A stretch of 64,000 nucleotides of DNA from the NCBI RefSeq assembly GCF_002775205.1, contig NC_036443.1:31708717-31772716 (forward strand). Direction: 5' to 3'. Shown piece by piece: positions 1 through 11,800 of this stretch. Position numbers and translations under genes: made by a program. Position 1 is the first letter of the stretch; the number at the start of each line of letters is the position of its first letter. The notes under the pieces were generated by a model. It worked only from the letters and a program-made list of their open reading frames with translations. It was not told the origin of the DNA and did not search any database. This DNA comes from Xiphophorus maculatus. Its lineage: Eukaryota > Chordata > Actinopteri > Cyprinodontiformes > Poeciliidae.

Positions 1-658
1 AAATGTAATTTAGGAGAAATTGGGAATTTAAAAAAATTTGTCCTAATTTTCACTATCATAGATTTGTTAAAATTTTGTAAGAGAGCTGTGTTATGTTATT
101 TATTGAATACTGATTCAAAACCTTTTATTATCTCTAATGTCCACGTGCTCAGTTTGAATCTCATGGAGTCTTGGAATAGAGAAATTAGGTAAATAGTTTT
201 TAACTGACAGATTGAGGACATCAGGGAAACCATGAAAAACTATCGGAGTTTTCATACCGATGAACCGGCAGACCTGGCTGCTAACGCAGAAACCTTTGAA
301 AATGTCAGAGCAACATTGGTGACGTATTGATGAACCGAGCAGATATTTGATACTTAAACTGCTACATTCTCACCTAAAAACGCTGTAAAAAATCATGTTG
401 TGTCACTTAAAGAGTAATACAGAAAATAATTTGCCGCTCTTCACCGCCATTGCCACTTTGCCTGAACGCCCGGTTTGGATCCGGAATGATTTATGGATAT
501 GCTGGGCCGTGAAGGACACACCGGACCCATCCTTCTGACAGGCCTTTTCGCTGCACTATGACCTAACCGGCCTATAAATCCGGCCTTCGGAGGACGTCAC
601 CCTGAATTCAGACAAGGCTGGAAGCACATGACTCTGTGCTGCGCTGTGATTGGCTGAC
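1..658. other. irak1 intron (3' side of last visible exon), no gene recognised
   Basis: This stretch lies downstream, on the minus strand, of the last visible irak1 exon, whose donor is at 653-658. I searched its reverse complement for the next kinase exon, which should carry the alpha-C helix and HPN-type motif, and found none. The intron therefore runs off the left edge. Bases 1-430 are AT-rich and 430-620 are GC-richer; no known repeat is recognisable. Confidence 0.5.
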
Positions 659-3600
659 CTGTCGGAGTCTCTTGACGGCGCAGTCCATGTTGCTGAGCGT
701 CGCTCGGTAAACAACGCCGAAGCCGCCCTCGCCAACCTGAAGGCTGGGGGAGAAGCCTCGCGTCCCAGCATGCACCTCTTCATATGTCCAGCAGATGATG
801 GTGGTGATGGCGCCGCATGGCGATGGAGATGGAGGCATGACATCATCAGTAGCGGCGGGGAGCCTGGGGGGGGGGCGATGGTTCTCAGAGAACAGGTTGA
901 TAGGGGGCGGGGCCGGGCCAGGCAGCGGCTTCCTGTCTGGACACTCAGCTGAAGGGTAGAGCAGTGACATCATCAGCTCATCCGACCAATCAGAGCGCTG
1001 CAGTGATGTCAGACCTGCGGGTCTTACCTGTGGACTGAGCTGCCGACGGTTCGTACGGAGGAGGAGGAAGAGCGGGAGGAAGGGGAGGAGGACAACTCAG
1101 GTTCTGCATCCCTGCAGAGAATCGGAGTTGAACGTCTATCTGCTCTACAGGTCAGAGGTCAAAGGTCAGTGGTCAACTCACAGCTCAGGATGATGTCCCG
1201 CGGTCTGAAAAGCTGCAGAGACTCCAGAAGGTCAACCAACTCCCCGACTCGGCCGTTCCTGTTGCCCCAGTTGTTCATGACCCAGTCGGTCCGCTGCTCC
1301 CTCCGGTAGGCCAGGCGCACCGCCGTCTGGTCTCTGAGGATCTCCGAGGCTGTGGAGACAGAACCGACCGATCGGATCAGAACCAGGACCAGAATCTGAG
1401 CCAAGCAGCAGAGAAACGTTGGTCATCATGTCCTCCAGCCATTGGAAAAGTTAAACACAATGGAACCAGACCAGTTTAGTTCAATCCTGATCTGAATGGG
1501 ATGCCAGTGATTCCAGCGTCAGTGTGAAGGCAGAAGAGACGGCGGCGTCTTGCTTGGTTCAGCAAAGGGTCAGGTCAGGTCAGGAACGGTCGTTCCAGAC
1601 GTAAACAAATGTTTGTTATAACGTCAACATCAGGTGAACGCCAGGCGGACAGTTCTGCTGTTCCAGTGACTAAATGGTTTTCCTCCTGTGGGGAATCTTT
1701 CTCTGTAATGACCTTCTTCATTTTTCTCTTTCCTGCAGAGTTCCCCAAGGCTCCATGCTTGGTCCCTTCCTTCTTTTGCTCTACTTGCTGCTACTTCCAT
1801 CCTAATTCTGTCCATCCACCATGTGGACAGCAGGAATCTGAAGGAGACTCGTTGAAATTCCATGTAAAGAACATCTAAGTCCCTCGAATACCAGAACCGA
1901 CTGCGGCGAAACAGGAGGCCAGACGGCCGCGTCTCCTCAGGTTCACGTTGAGATGAGTTCAAGAGCAGATTGTTGGTAGGACACTTTCAGTTCCCCGTGG
2001 TTCCTCTTCAGGTTCTCATGTCACGGCTTCAGCAGATGGTTCCTCTTTACAACTTTAGCTCACTGCCAGTTTCAAGTCTCAAAAGTAACCAGCATACACT
2101 AAGAACAACCAGAACCAACATGGTGGTGTATGAAGAGCCTTTTCCTGTCTGACTCCTTCCTCAGTTCAAAAATTTCCTCAAAATTCTAAACTTCCTTTAC
2201 TTCCCTCAGCATGTAGGGAAAGTCTTAAGTGGCTGAGGGAAAAAAATACCAGGATGGTTAAAAAAAAATCATACTTAATCAAAATAAAAAACATATTTAT
2301 ATTAAATTTGTTGATAAATATGACAATAAAATGTAACAAACAAATCTCCTCTGCGGTGAAATAACCTCCAGAATTATTTTACTGTTGTAGACAGAAAGAA
2401 ACAGCAAAGCATCGTTTACCATGCAGCCGTTTGCTGTTGGAGCAACAATAACTTGCTGTGAACAAATGGAGAACAAGAAACATGACAAATTGAAAAGAAT
2501 CAAAGACGCCAGCCTAAAGAAATTATTTACTATAAACAGAGGAGTTAAAATAATATTTGGTGTTCTGATGAAAAACAAAGCCTGTCCTGATGATCTGGGT
2601 CAGATTCCTCAATAATCTCTGCCATGTTTTATGATTTTATTAGTTTGAATCAAACAAATAAACTGAAAATATCACAAAAATCCGTCTGATTCTAACAGCA
2701 GGATGAGTCCAGCTTCGGATTAAACTTCCTGTTTCATCCACTGATTTAATCCAAGGGCTGAACCATAACCTTACCCCACACATTATCATCATTACTAACA
2801 TTAATATCATCATTACTAACATTACTAACATTAATATCGTCATTACTAACATTAATAACATCCTTACTAACATTAATATCATCATTACTAACATTAATAA
2901 CATCATTACTAACATTAATATCATCATTACTAACATTACTAACATTAATATCACTACTAACATTAATATCATCATTACTAACATTAATATCATCATTACT
3001 AACATTAATAACATCATTACTAACATTAATGTCATCATTACTAACATTAACATCATTACTAACATTAATAACATCATTACTAACATTAATATCGTCATTA
3101 CTAACATTAATAACATCATTACTAACATTAATAACACTACTAACATTAATATCATCATTACTAACATTAATATCATCATTACTAACATTAATATCGTCAT
3201 TACTAACATTAATAACATCATTACTAACATTAATAACATCATTACTAACATTAATAACATCATTACTAACATTAACATCATTACTAACATTAATAACATC
3301 ATTACTAACATTAATATAATCATTACTAACATTAATAACATCATTACTAACATTAATAACATCATTACTAACATTAATATCGTCATTACTAACATTAATA
3401 TCGTCATTACTAACATTAATATCGTCATTACTAACATTAATATTGCCATTACTAACATTAATATCGTCATTACTAACATTAATAACATCATTAAGACCAA
3501 GTTCTTTAGGTTCCCCCTACTCAACCTTGACATGACTATCCTCAGTTTTAGTTCCAGAACAGGTTCTGACCTAGCTTGAGGACAGCTGAGCATCAGAACC

Positions 3601-4841
3601 GTCAACAGAACCAGAACTCGGGGTCACTCTGAGAAGGTTCTGCGGTTCTGTTGATGAAACCTGAAGCTGGTTCTGAGACTGTTCTCAAACGGATCTTTGG
3701 TTCTGTAAGAACCAAAACAAGGAGGAGTGAAATAAACCCGGTGGAGGCCGAAGCCGACTCGGATCTTATTGGTTCTGCTGTAGAGATCCAGAACCCAGGC
3801 AGCTCTGTTGGACCATCCCAGTTACACAGTAAGAAACCTTCAGAACCATAAGTTGGATCTCTCTAGGTACCAACCCGTCACTGTTAGTGATGTTTCTACA
3901 GAACCTTCTGCTGGGTCAACCTAGTTCTGGTCTTAACGGAATGTGTGTTTATCCTCCTGACTGGCTCTGACCCGGTTTGGTCCTGCTGCTGTTGGGGATC
4001 AGAGCTGGATCAGAAAGTTCTGAAACTATGAATCTGATTCAGTTCCATGTTCCTGCTGCTGGAGTTCTGACCAGAACCAGGAGGATAGAGACATAAACCC
4101 AGTTCTCCAGTCCCTCCACTGGCTGGTTCTGGTTTTGCTCTGCATCAGAACCAGAACCAAACGAGGAGAAGCAGCATTCAGCTTCTATGCACCACAGATC
4201 TGGATCAAACTCCCAGAAAACTGTAAACCAGCTGAAACACCGAGGGACTAAAAGCTGCTGTTAGTTTTATTAGAAACATAATCAATAATCAATTTAACTT
4301 TATGTCATGTTTGGTTGTTGATTCTATGATGCATGACTTTGTGTTTCAGTGTTTTTATGAAATGTGCTATACAGATCAAATTTAATTGATTGATCGATTG
4401 ATTCCACTCATCAGGACCGGGTTCTACAGTACTGACCCGAACCCGGCACCAGAACCACATGTTAAGGAAGAACTCTGTCCACTCCAATCATTTAAAGAGG
4501 GATGTACTTAGTTTTTACTGGCGCTGCTACCGAACCGACCAGAACCTCCAGACAGAACCACGAACTGCTAACGGAACCTCACCTGAACGCCAGGACCCAA
4601 ATGATCACGTGACTCAACCTGTAGCGTCACTACGACCCTTCAGCACGTGACTCTGGTGTAAAACCCGATCACTCCTATGGTTTCGGTGCCGCCTCCAGCT
4701 GTTCGGATGGTTCTGGGTGTGTTACTCACCGAACCGGGTCCAGTCCAGGTCCAGCAGTCCATCCATGACCCGGCAGAATTCGCAGTGGACCGAGGAGGGC
4801 AGCTGGAACAGGAAGTAAGTCCGCGGGTCTCCCTCTGACAT
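659..4841 (-). CDS. irak1: Interleukin-1 receptor-associated kinase 1, 5' part (4 exons, partial at window edge)
   Basis: IRAK1 is the serine/threonine kinase recruited through MyD88 to Toll-like and IL-1 receptors. Minus-strand coding exons are 4841-4730, 1349-1182, 1111-1028 and 948-659; phases join exactly (218 codons), and every intron has GT..AG ends. Exon 1 starts MSEGDPRTYFLFQLP and, with exon 2, builds the death domain (residues about 8-92), including DWTRFASEILRDQT across the splice, WGNRNGRVGELVDLLESL, and RPRDIIL at its end. Exon 3 is a proline-rich linker. Exon 4 ends the linker and opens the kinase domain with the glycine loop VGEGGFGVVYRA and the ATP-binding lysine in CAVKRL. 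The remaining kinase and C-terminal exons lie outside the window. Intron 1 (1350-4729) holds L2 LINE relics and a 21-bp tandem repeat. IRAK4 is less likely because the death-domain/linker layout and the order next to mecp2 fit IRAK1. Confidence 0.9.
1735..1815 (+). mobile_element. LINE reverse-transcriptase relic (L2-like)
   Basis: A short plus-strand reading gives VPQGSMLGPFLLLLYLLLLP, which resembles the conserved block VPQGS-LGP-LF-LY of L2/Jockey-type reverse transcriptases. Stops and frame loss follow directly. It lies in irak1 intron 1, on the opposite strand to that gene, and may belong to the same dead copy as the L2 3' end at 4060-4400. Confidence 0.5.
2785..3492. repeat. 21-bp tandem repeat (minisatellite), about 700 bp
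   Basis: The consensus unit is ATCATTACTAACATTAATAAC. Shorter 12- and 18-bp variants and A/T versus C/G changes are scattered through it. It lies in irak1 intron 1. Because the unit is a multiple of three, it creates a long open reading frame of Leu/Val/Met repeats on the minus strand (2640-3605); this has no sign of being a gene. Confidence 0.95.
4060..4400 (+). mobile_element. L2/Maui-type LINE 3' end relic
   Basis: Reading plus-strand frames gives pieces such as QSLHW and GEAAFSFYAP.IW.KLPENC.PAET, the familiar C-terminal block of teleost L2-type LINE ORF2. Then comes a 3' tail with TTGATTGATTGAT-like short repeats near 4386-4401. Frames are interrupted. The element sits in irak1 intron 1. 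Confidence 0.65.
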
Positions 4842-5560
4842 GTTTCTGACCGAACCGAGCCGGACCGGGTCACATCAGAACCAGCCCAATAACTCTCCGG
4901 ACTGACCAACTTCAGAACTTCTGATCTGCGGCAACTTCCGTTCACAGCGCTCAGAAGCTCCAGGCACCAAGAGCCGCTTCCGGTGTGACCTGTCACAATA
5001 AAAGCCTGCTCTGCACCTGCGTAGGTAGAAGTAACATCTACTGGTTCGAACAGGTAGAACCCAGTACCGTAAAACCCACCTGTACAGGTCCAAGCAGCAT
5101 GTTCCAGTCCCGCCCAGACGTACAGCTGCAAAATGAAACTATCTGACCTATTGCAAAGTTCTGTGAACAATCTGGACCGGATGGTTCTGATCCGGAAGTT
5201 GTGAATAATAGTAAAGGGACAGTATCATGTAAAATTGACATGTTTGAGCTTTCCATCACGATTTATTTTTATTCCCTCTTCAAATCACATGTGGAGTATT
5301 TCTTTGATGTTTTCATGTTTGAGAAATCCTTTAATCTCCATGGCAACCATTCAGCTGCAAAACGCCTGGATGGACCTAGCCCCGCCTTCGAGATGCAGCT
5401 CCTCCTCTGAGCTGCAGTATCAGAGCTTCCGCCTCACACAGCAGCCGTCCTCCGCGACTCCCCTCCTTCAGACTAGCCAGCAGCAATTAGCAGACATCTG
5501 CTGAGCTAACTGTAGGAGCTGCTGCTCAGAGGAACGCTGGTTTTAAAGGGTTAACAGAGG
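4842..5560. promoter_or_regulatory. irak1 5' flank / probable 5'UTR and promoter region
   Basis: This is the sequence immediately upstream of the irak1 start codon on the minus strand. I see no coding segment and no clear TATA box or CpG island, so the transcription start cannot be placed. The assignment rests on position only. Confidence 0.3.
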
Positions 5561-5688
5561 AGCCATGTTGGGATAACTTCCTGGAGGCGGAGCTTCAAAA
5601 GTACAGTTCTTAAAGGGACAGATCCCCAATTTCAAGGCATTAAATTACAATGTCAAACTAAACTTGTTTTACGTCACGTATATGTGAC

Positions 5689-5815
<127 letters not shown>

Positions 5816-6028
5816 GTGGTGCCTGTGGTCATCGGGGCCCTCGGGGCAGTCACCCCCAAACTGGACCAATGGCTACAACAGATTCCAGGAACAACATCAG
5901 ACATCTCAGTCCAGAAATGTGCAGTCCTTGGCACAGCCAAGATACTGCGCAGAACCCTCAAGCTCCCAGGCCTCTGGTAGAGGACCCGAGCTCAGAGGAT
6001 AAGAACCACCCGCCGTGGGTGAGAAGGG

Positions 6029-6032
<4 letters not shown>
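5816..6032 (+). mobile_element. LINE C-terminal fragment (restriction-like endonuclease type, R4/Dong-like) between TA repeats
   Basis: The plus-strand frame encodes [20 protein letters not shown], then [17 protein letters not shown] and a stop. This is the end of the restriction-enzyme-like endonuclease domain of site-specific LINEs in the R2/R4/Dong group. About 55 codons survive; everything upstream is replaced by (TA)n. A second (TA)n tract follows at 6033-6069. This fits a 5'-truncated insertion into a TA-rich target, a preference reported for Dong/R4-type elements. The family call is from memory of the motif, not a search. Confidence 0.6.

Positions 6033-6069
<37 letters not shown>
6033..6069. 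repeat. (TA)n microsatellite
   Basis: Pure TA dinucleotides directly after the LINE fragment; its last TA serves as the target site of the Tc1-type element that begins at 6070. Confidence 0.95.
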
Positions 6070-6072
<3 letters not shown>

Positions 6073-6446
6073 TACAGACCAAAAGTTTGGACACACCTTT
6101 TAATTCAAAGTTTCCTTTATTTTCATGACTATTGACATTGTAGATTCACACTGAAGGCATCAAAACTATGAATAACATGTGGAAATATGCACTAAACAAA
6201 AAAGTGTAAAACTGAAAATAGCCCTTATATTCTAGTTTCTTCAAACCTTTTGCTGTGATTACTGCTTTGCACACACTCTGCATTTTCTTGATGAGCTTCA
6301 AGAGGTCGTCACCTGAAATGGTTTTCACTTCATAGGTCAACCTGCCCTGTCAGGTTAATAAGTGGGATTTATTGCCTTATAAATAGTCATGAAAATAAAG
6401 AAAACCCATTGAATTAGAAAGGTGTCCAAACCTTTGGTCTGTACTG
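6070..6446 (+). mobile_element. Tc1/mariner-type non-autonomous element
   Basis: The 377-bp element begins CAGTACAGACCAAAAGTTTG and ends with the near-perfect reverse complement, giving terminal inverted repeats of about 28 bp. It is bounded on both sides by the TA dinucleotide (6068-6069 and 6447-6448) expected for Tc1/mariner insertion. The interior shows only a decayed transposase trace on the minus strand (DDLLKLIKKM), so it is a deletion derivative. Confidence 0.9.
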
Positions 6447-7214
6447 TATGTATGATAGGAAGGTAACACAGTTACTGGACTGTGATATAGAATGATGCTA
6501 TGTGCCTGGAAAACACAGGATACTGGCCCTTTAAAAATAACTAAAACAGATAGAATATGTGGAACAGCAGTAACCGGGTCAGAACCAGAGGCAGAAGAAC
6601 CAACAGAATTTCTGTGAGATCCTGCTGCTTTTTCATCTCTAATACAAACAGAACCATCAGTTATGGACCTTGGGACAGGCTCAGAACCTCAGCTGAACAA
6701 ACAGGACCAGACCTCAAGACCTGGTTCTGGGCTGGATCTATGTGTTTGGTTCTGACCGTCTGCATCGCACTGTGGTTCTGTTTGGAGAGCCGATGGATTC
6801 TGACCTGCTCCCTCTGCTGGGTTTGGGTTGGAACAGAACCGCCACCTCTGAGTTTTAGTCCTGCTGGGATTGTGGGGCTTGTATTTTGTTTACAGGAAGT
6901 GCTGCATGAAGACTTCCTGTTGTGTTTGACTGAAGTGACTCATGTCCTGTCAGAAGACTCGCTCACTCTGCTATCTTTGTGAGGACCTCAACACAGATTT
7001 AGTGTCTGAACCAGAACCAGGACTCCAGATAGGAATGCTGCCTCTCTGGAACCGGGTTCTGGTGCTCTGAGCCCTGCTGGACCGGGTCAGGTTCTGTGGT
7101 TCCGATCGCGTCCTAAAGAAACCTAGAAAAATATGACGAATGTAGATATGATCATGTGAGGACTTCTGGTCTGTAGCCGCTTCCTCTGTGTGGTTCTGGT
7201 TTCAGAACCGCCTG

Positions 7215-7215
<1 letters not shown>

Positions 7216-7297
<82 letters not shown>
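7216..7297. repeat. (CA)n microsatellite
   Basis: About 40 uninterrupted CA dinucleotides between irak1 and mecp2. Confidence 0.97.
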
Positions 7298-7298
<1 letters not shown>

Positions 7299-7349
7299 AT
7301 GAGTGGTCTTAATGTAAATGAGCACCAGCCTCAGTCCCTCGTCCTGCGG

Positions 7350-7455
7350 GCTGTTTGACAGAAGAACCTGCAGGAAGACCCCAGGCAGGGATTAGAACCC
7401 AGAACCTTTTTACTGCAAGGCATTACCAGTTCTACCAGCTGCACCACTGAGCCAC
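7350..7455 (-). mobile_element. tRNA-derived SINE relic
   Basis: The reverse complement reads as a decayed tRNA-like head with an A-box-like GTGGTGCAGCTGG and B-box-like GGTTCTAATCC, then GGGGTCTTCCTGCA. This matches the layout of the better preserved SINE at 45586-45957. It is not a functional tRNA gene. Confidence 0.55.
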
Positions 7456-8080
7456 TCTGTCACCTGCTGCTTCAATCTGGTACTTCAGCAAAATAATGGA
7501 AGTAGTAATAATAAGTTTAACATTTTGAATTGCTGTTAAGTATTTATTTGTTGTTACATTTTTAATGTCTATATGTGTATTAATGTAACTACAGACAAAA
7601 CACTGCCAACAATGTCGAATAATAGTAATTATAATATTTTTCATTGTTTTATGTAATTATTTTTTGTTTACTTTTATTTTGTTAGATTACAAATGTTTTT
7701 ATTATCTTATTTATGGTTTTGATGTTTTGGTTTTCATTAGTGCAACAATGAACGTATAGTCTGCAAATAACGTTTCAATAGTAATAATAATAAGCAAGTC
7801 AGGGAAGTAAATTTAACAGTAAATATTACAGTTTTCAGAAAATATCATGAAATGAATAGTTTTTGTGCATAAAGAAGCTGGTTGGGGGGAAACAAATACG
7901 GCACGGGCTTAAAACAGCAAGGACTTCTACCGAAACTCAGCAATGTTTCGATAGATCATGGCGATTTCTCCTATTGTATTAGAGTCATATTTGAGTGATC
8001 AGAAATATTTAGTTAAGTAGTTCAGCCGAGGTGTAGGTGATGGAGTAAGATCTGCTGATGGAGAGGCGGGAGGAGAAAGA
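7456..8080. other. AT-rich intergenic sequence between irak1 and mecp2
   Basis: No coding segment, tandem repeat or recognisable transposon is visible here. It ends where the CpG-rich mecp2 promoter begins. Confidence 0.5.
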
Positions 8081-8084
8081 AAAG

Positions 8085-8830
8085 ACCCTCCGTTCAAACT
8101 TTTGAAGGAAGCGGCGGAAGATTTTCCGAGAGGTCCCTGAAAGCCTCAGCCTGACGTCACCAGGTTAAGATCTCGCGGAATTACGCCGCCCCTGGTTGAT
8201 TGTCTAGGCTGCTGTGGGCTGGGATCTCGCGGTGTTTCGCTGCTGACGGAGGACAGCGGAGATGTTTGGAGTTTTTTAATATAAATTTATTTATTTAAAT
8301 AAAAATGGCCGCCGCGGAGCGCGGAGCGGACAGACTGTAAGTGTTTTCCTCTTCCATCCTCTCTTCCCGCGGCTTCCCGTTCAGTTTAGCGCCGCTGTTT
8401 CCTCCGCACAGCTTTATGACGCAAAGTGCGCAGATTTTCACCCCGGGCCGTCTCCGCGGAGCGGGGTTAGCGGCAATAACGTCACACAGTGAGCCCGGAG
8501 CGAGGCTCCTCGGAGCCCCGCTGCCGAAGCTCCGTAGGCCCGCGGCGGGCTCCGCGGTGCCCGGGGAGGAACCGCACAGGCCGGGCCGAGCGGCGGTGGC
8601 GAGCCGGGAGGAGCGCGGCGGCTGCGGGGCTGCCGCTCCGTCACAGCTAACGGGCTAGCTGCTGGCGAGCACGCGCACATGCACGCGCTCCACAATAACC
8701 CGGGTTAACTACCCCACGCCCCCGGTTCCTCAGCGCTAGCAGCCAGATAGCTGCAGCCGCTGCCGGAGTGCCGCTGAGCAGGAGCGTGCGCGGACACGAG
8801 CGCGCGTGCCCGTCTGTGGTTTCAATGTGT
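8085..8830 (+). promoter_or_regulatory. CpG island / promoter region of mecp2
   Basis: GC content and CpG density rise sharply from about 8,090 and stay high to about 8,830, spanning mecp2 exon 1 and the start of intron 1. Two TCTCGCGG(A/T) motifs at 8171-8179 and 8224-8232 resemble the TCTCGCGA core-promoter element known from TATA-less vertebrate genes; the match is inexact. No TATA box is evident. The island marks the likely transcription start of mecp2, just upstream of the ATG at 8305. Confidence 0.6.
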
Positions 8831-11800
8831 GAGCTGCTCACTTCCTGTTTCAACCTACAGCGGCAAACAATAAGCCGAGTTCAGATCAGTCAGACAGAAC
8901 CGGGTCAGAACCGAACCTGGCACGTTCAGTCCAATCACAAACATCCCGGTTCTGAAGCGACCCGGTCCAGCTCATTCTGCTGGTTAAAGCTGTCTAAGAA
9001 CAACAGAACCGAGTCAGAACCATGACCCGCGCCTGAAGCAGAATGTTCCAGCAGGGTGACACACCAGAACCAGAACCACATCTGAAGCTCTGCAGGCCTC
9101 ACGGCCTCACCTGAGGTCAGAGGTCAGGAGCCGTGTGGGGAAATGTTCTGTGGGCCGAGGCGGACCGGATGTTGGTTCGGTTTCGTCTGGAGGAAAACAA
9201 CCAGAACATCAAACATGGCAGAGGTAGTGTGATGCTGTGGGCTACTGCGCTGCTTCTGGACCTGCATGACGTCCAAAGCAAAGCGGGTCAAAGTTCTGAG
9301 ACTCAGCCGTGGGAATCTGGGTCAGGGTGTGATTACTTTCCACACAGAACCAGGTTTGGACCCTCAATAAATGATTCAGAAACCATTTTTATCCACATTA
9401 TTATTATTCTGCTCTGTTTAAAGCCGTCAGACTTTTATTGTAAAACCGTCAAACTCCCTTTAAAACAGTTGATCGCCTTTAGAACCCGGTTCTAGATCTG
9501 GTTCTGGTTCTGATCACTTGATCTCTGAAGGATAAAACCTTCCTCAAGATGAGAGGAAGCTTCCAGCCGCATGCCTCTGATGACAAAGTGTGTTTTATTT
9601 ATCGTCTCGTTTTCCTTCATTATTTGCATAGTTGGAGCAGAACCGGACCGGTCCGGCTCTCCTTCCGGTCCGACCGCCGCATTCTGAAGGAACAGATCTG
9701 TAGAACTTTGACACAAAGCACTCGCGATGTAAAACTGTTCACTGCATCTGTCTCTGTTGTTTATCTGATTAATAATTAAAGTCAGACAGAAGCTGATGAT
9801 GGCTGTTTATAAACAGGAAGACTCAACCAGCCGATCACCGATCACATGATCCTTCCTGTCAGGATTAAAAACAATATTTCTATTTGAGGTCAAAATAATG
9901 AGAAAAATCAGTTTTTCTTAACATTCAGAGGTTTCTATCCACTCGCTTCAGTTTGTTTTTATATACCAGATTTAAACCAAATGTTGCCTAGCGACAAAGC
10001 ATCCCTGCTACATACAATAGTAGAACATCAAATTCAGCTCATTATTCAAATTGGTTCTAACGTTTTCTATCTAAACTCAGCAGAAGAGAAGTAGAGAAAC
10101 TAACACTGCTAGGCAGGACCGTCGTCAGTCATGTAACGTATCGGACAGAACTCCCATGTAAAACCGTCAGCAAACACTTTCAGTTAGCGCTAGCTGGTAA
10201 AACTCAGTGCTACATGAAGACTTGTGTAACAGTTATGAGCTAAGCAGCTAACTGTGGCTACAAAAGCAGCATCAGCAGAGCGGCCTTTAAGGAGCCTGAG
10301 GTGTGAAAAAACAGGAGGCAGTGCTTTTAGTTTTGGTGAATATATATTAAGTGATTTGAATTAAAAAAACATACAATTACAACAACACAATGAGACACAT
10401 GAGAATTGACTCAGAATAAATTAATTTAAAAATCATTAAGTCCATAGTCCATTCCTAGCTCACCATCTTTCGATCAGATGAGGATCTGATCGGACAGGTG
10501 GAAAAAAAACTCGACCTAAAAGGTCAGAAAACCCATTAAGTGTTTATCAAAAACAATTATGTACAAATATAATACAAAGGAAATAATTATTAAATTTAAA
10601 CATCTAGTTTATGCATACTAAATGCAATAATTAGATTCCTAATAATTAAACATTTCAATCAGGTTAAATTAACCATAATTTAAATAAAACAAAACTATCA
10701 TATTTCAACTAATCAATTTAAAGTTAAAGTGCTAAAATTAAGGTGCACTTCCAAACTATCAATCAAGAAAAATAAAATAAATTAATTGTAAAATACTCAA
10801 GCAGAGTGAGGGAAGGAAAATAAATAAATATACTGCGCAATATCAACTTAAGTATAACTAGATTCTGTTCTGATCAATTTTATCTTAAACTTCAGTGCCT
10901 CAGCATCAATGTAAACGTGTCAGAACACAAAATTCAGCAACAAGTTACCTTTTAGAAGAGACTGGGCCGTACTGAGCCACAATCAGCACCAACAGAATCC
11001 CGGTGACGGTCCAGGTAAACGGCGCCAGTAACAACGCTCCAATGAGAAATCGAGCAGAAGTACCACATGAAAACGTAATACTGTTATCAAATAAAAACTC
11101 ACCCAGCAATCAAATCAATAGGTTCAAAGATTTTTGGAGGAAGACGCCAACAGCAAGAATCACAGTGGAACAGGTGAGGATCTTTAACTGCGCGCTGGAG
11201 GCGGGACTTTAAATAAGCTAGCAGAGTTTGTGCAACACAGGAAGTGGCCCCGCAAAAATAAAAGTCCTTTACTAATTGCAGGTTACACTTGCACTCCACT
11301 TGCTGTTGGACAGTTTGCTGTCATTGAGAGATGCAACATTAACACAGGGTCATATTTTTCCCAGGGAGGAGGGACAAGAAGGCGAAGAGGGAGACCCCCA
11401 ACCCTCAACCAGACAGAGAGACAGGTCACACAGTAAGACAAAGAAGCCACGCAGGGAGCGCCGTCATGGTGACCAGGGGGCTGAGTCCACTGCCTCAACC
11501 ACCCCGTCAGCAGTTAGTGAACAGCCACAGGTGGGGGCGGAGCCACAGAGCCAGGTACAGAACACATGGAGAGCTGGAGAGGTAACAGCCAGAATGATGT
11601 GCAGAAATGTTTACTTGTCTTTCCACCCTTTAGGTGGTAGAGCCAGTGGCGGGACCCTCAGACCAAGGGTCCGAGTCTGCAGGCTCTCCCAGGCAACGCC
11701 GCTCCATCATTCGAGACCGAGGGCCAATGTACGATGACCCGTCGCTGCCTGAAGGCTGGACCCGCAAACTGAAACAGAGAAAGTCTGGACGATCTGCGGG

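Noticed and set aside
2640-3605. 321-codon minus-strand ORF rich in Met/Leu/Val
   Set aside because: It is the translation of the 21-bp tandem repeat in an irak1 intron; no domain, and simple periodicity explains the open frame.
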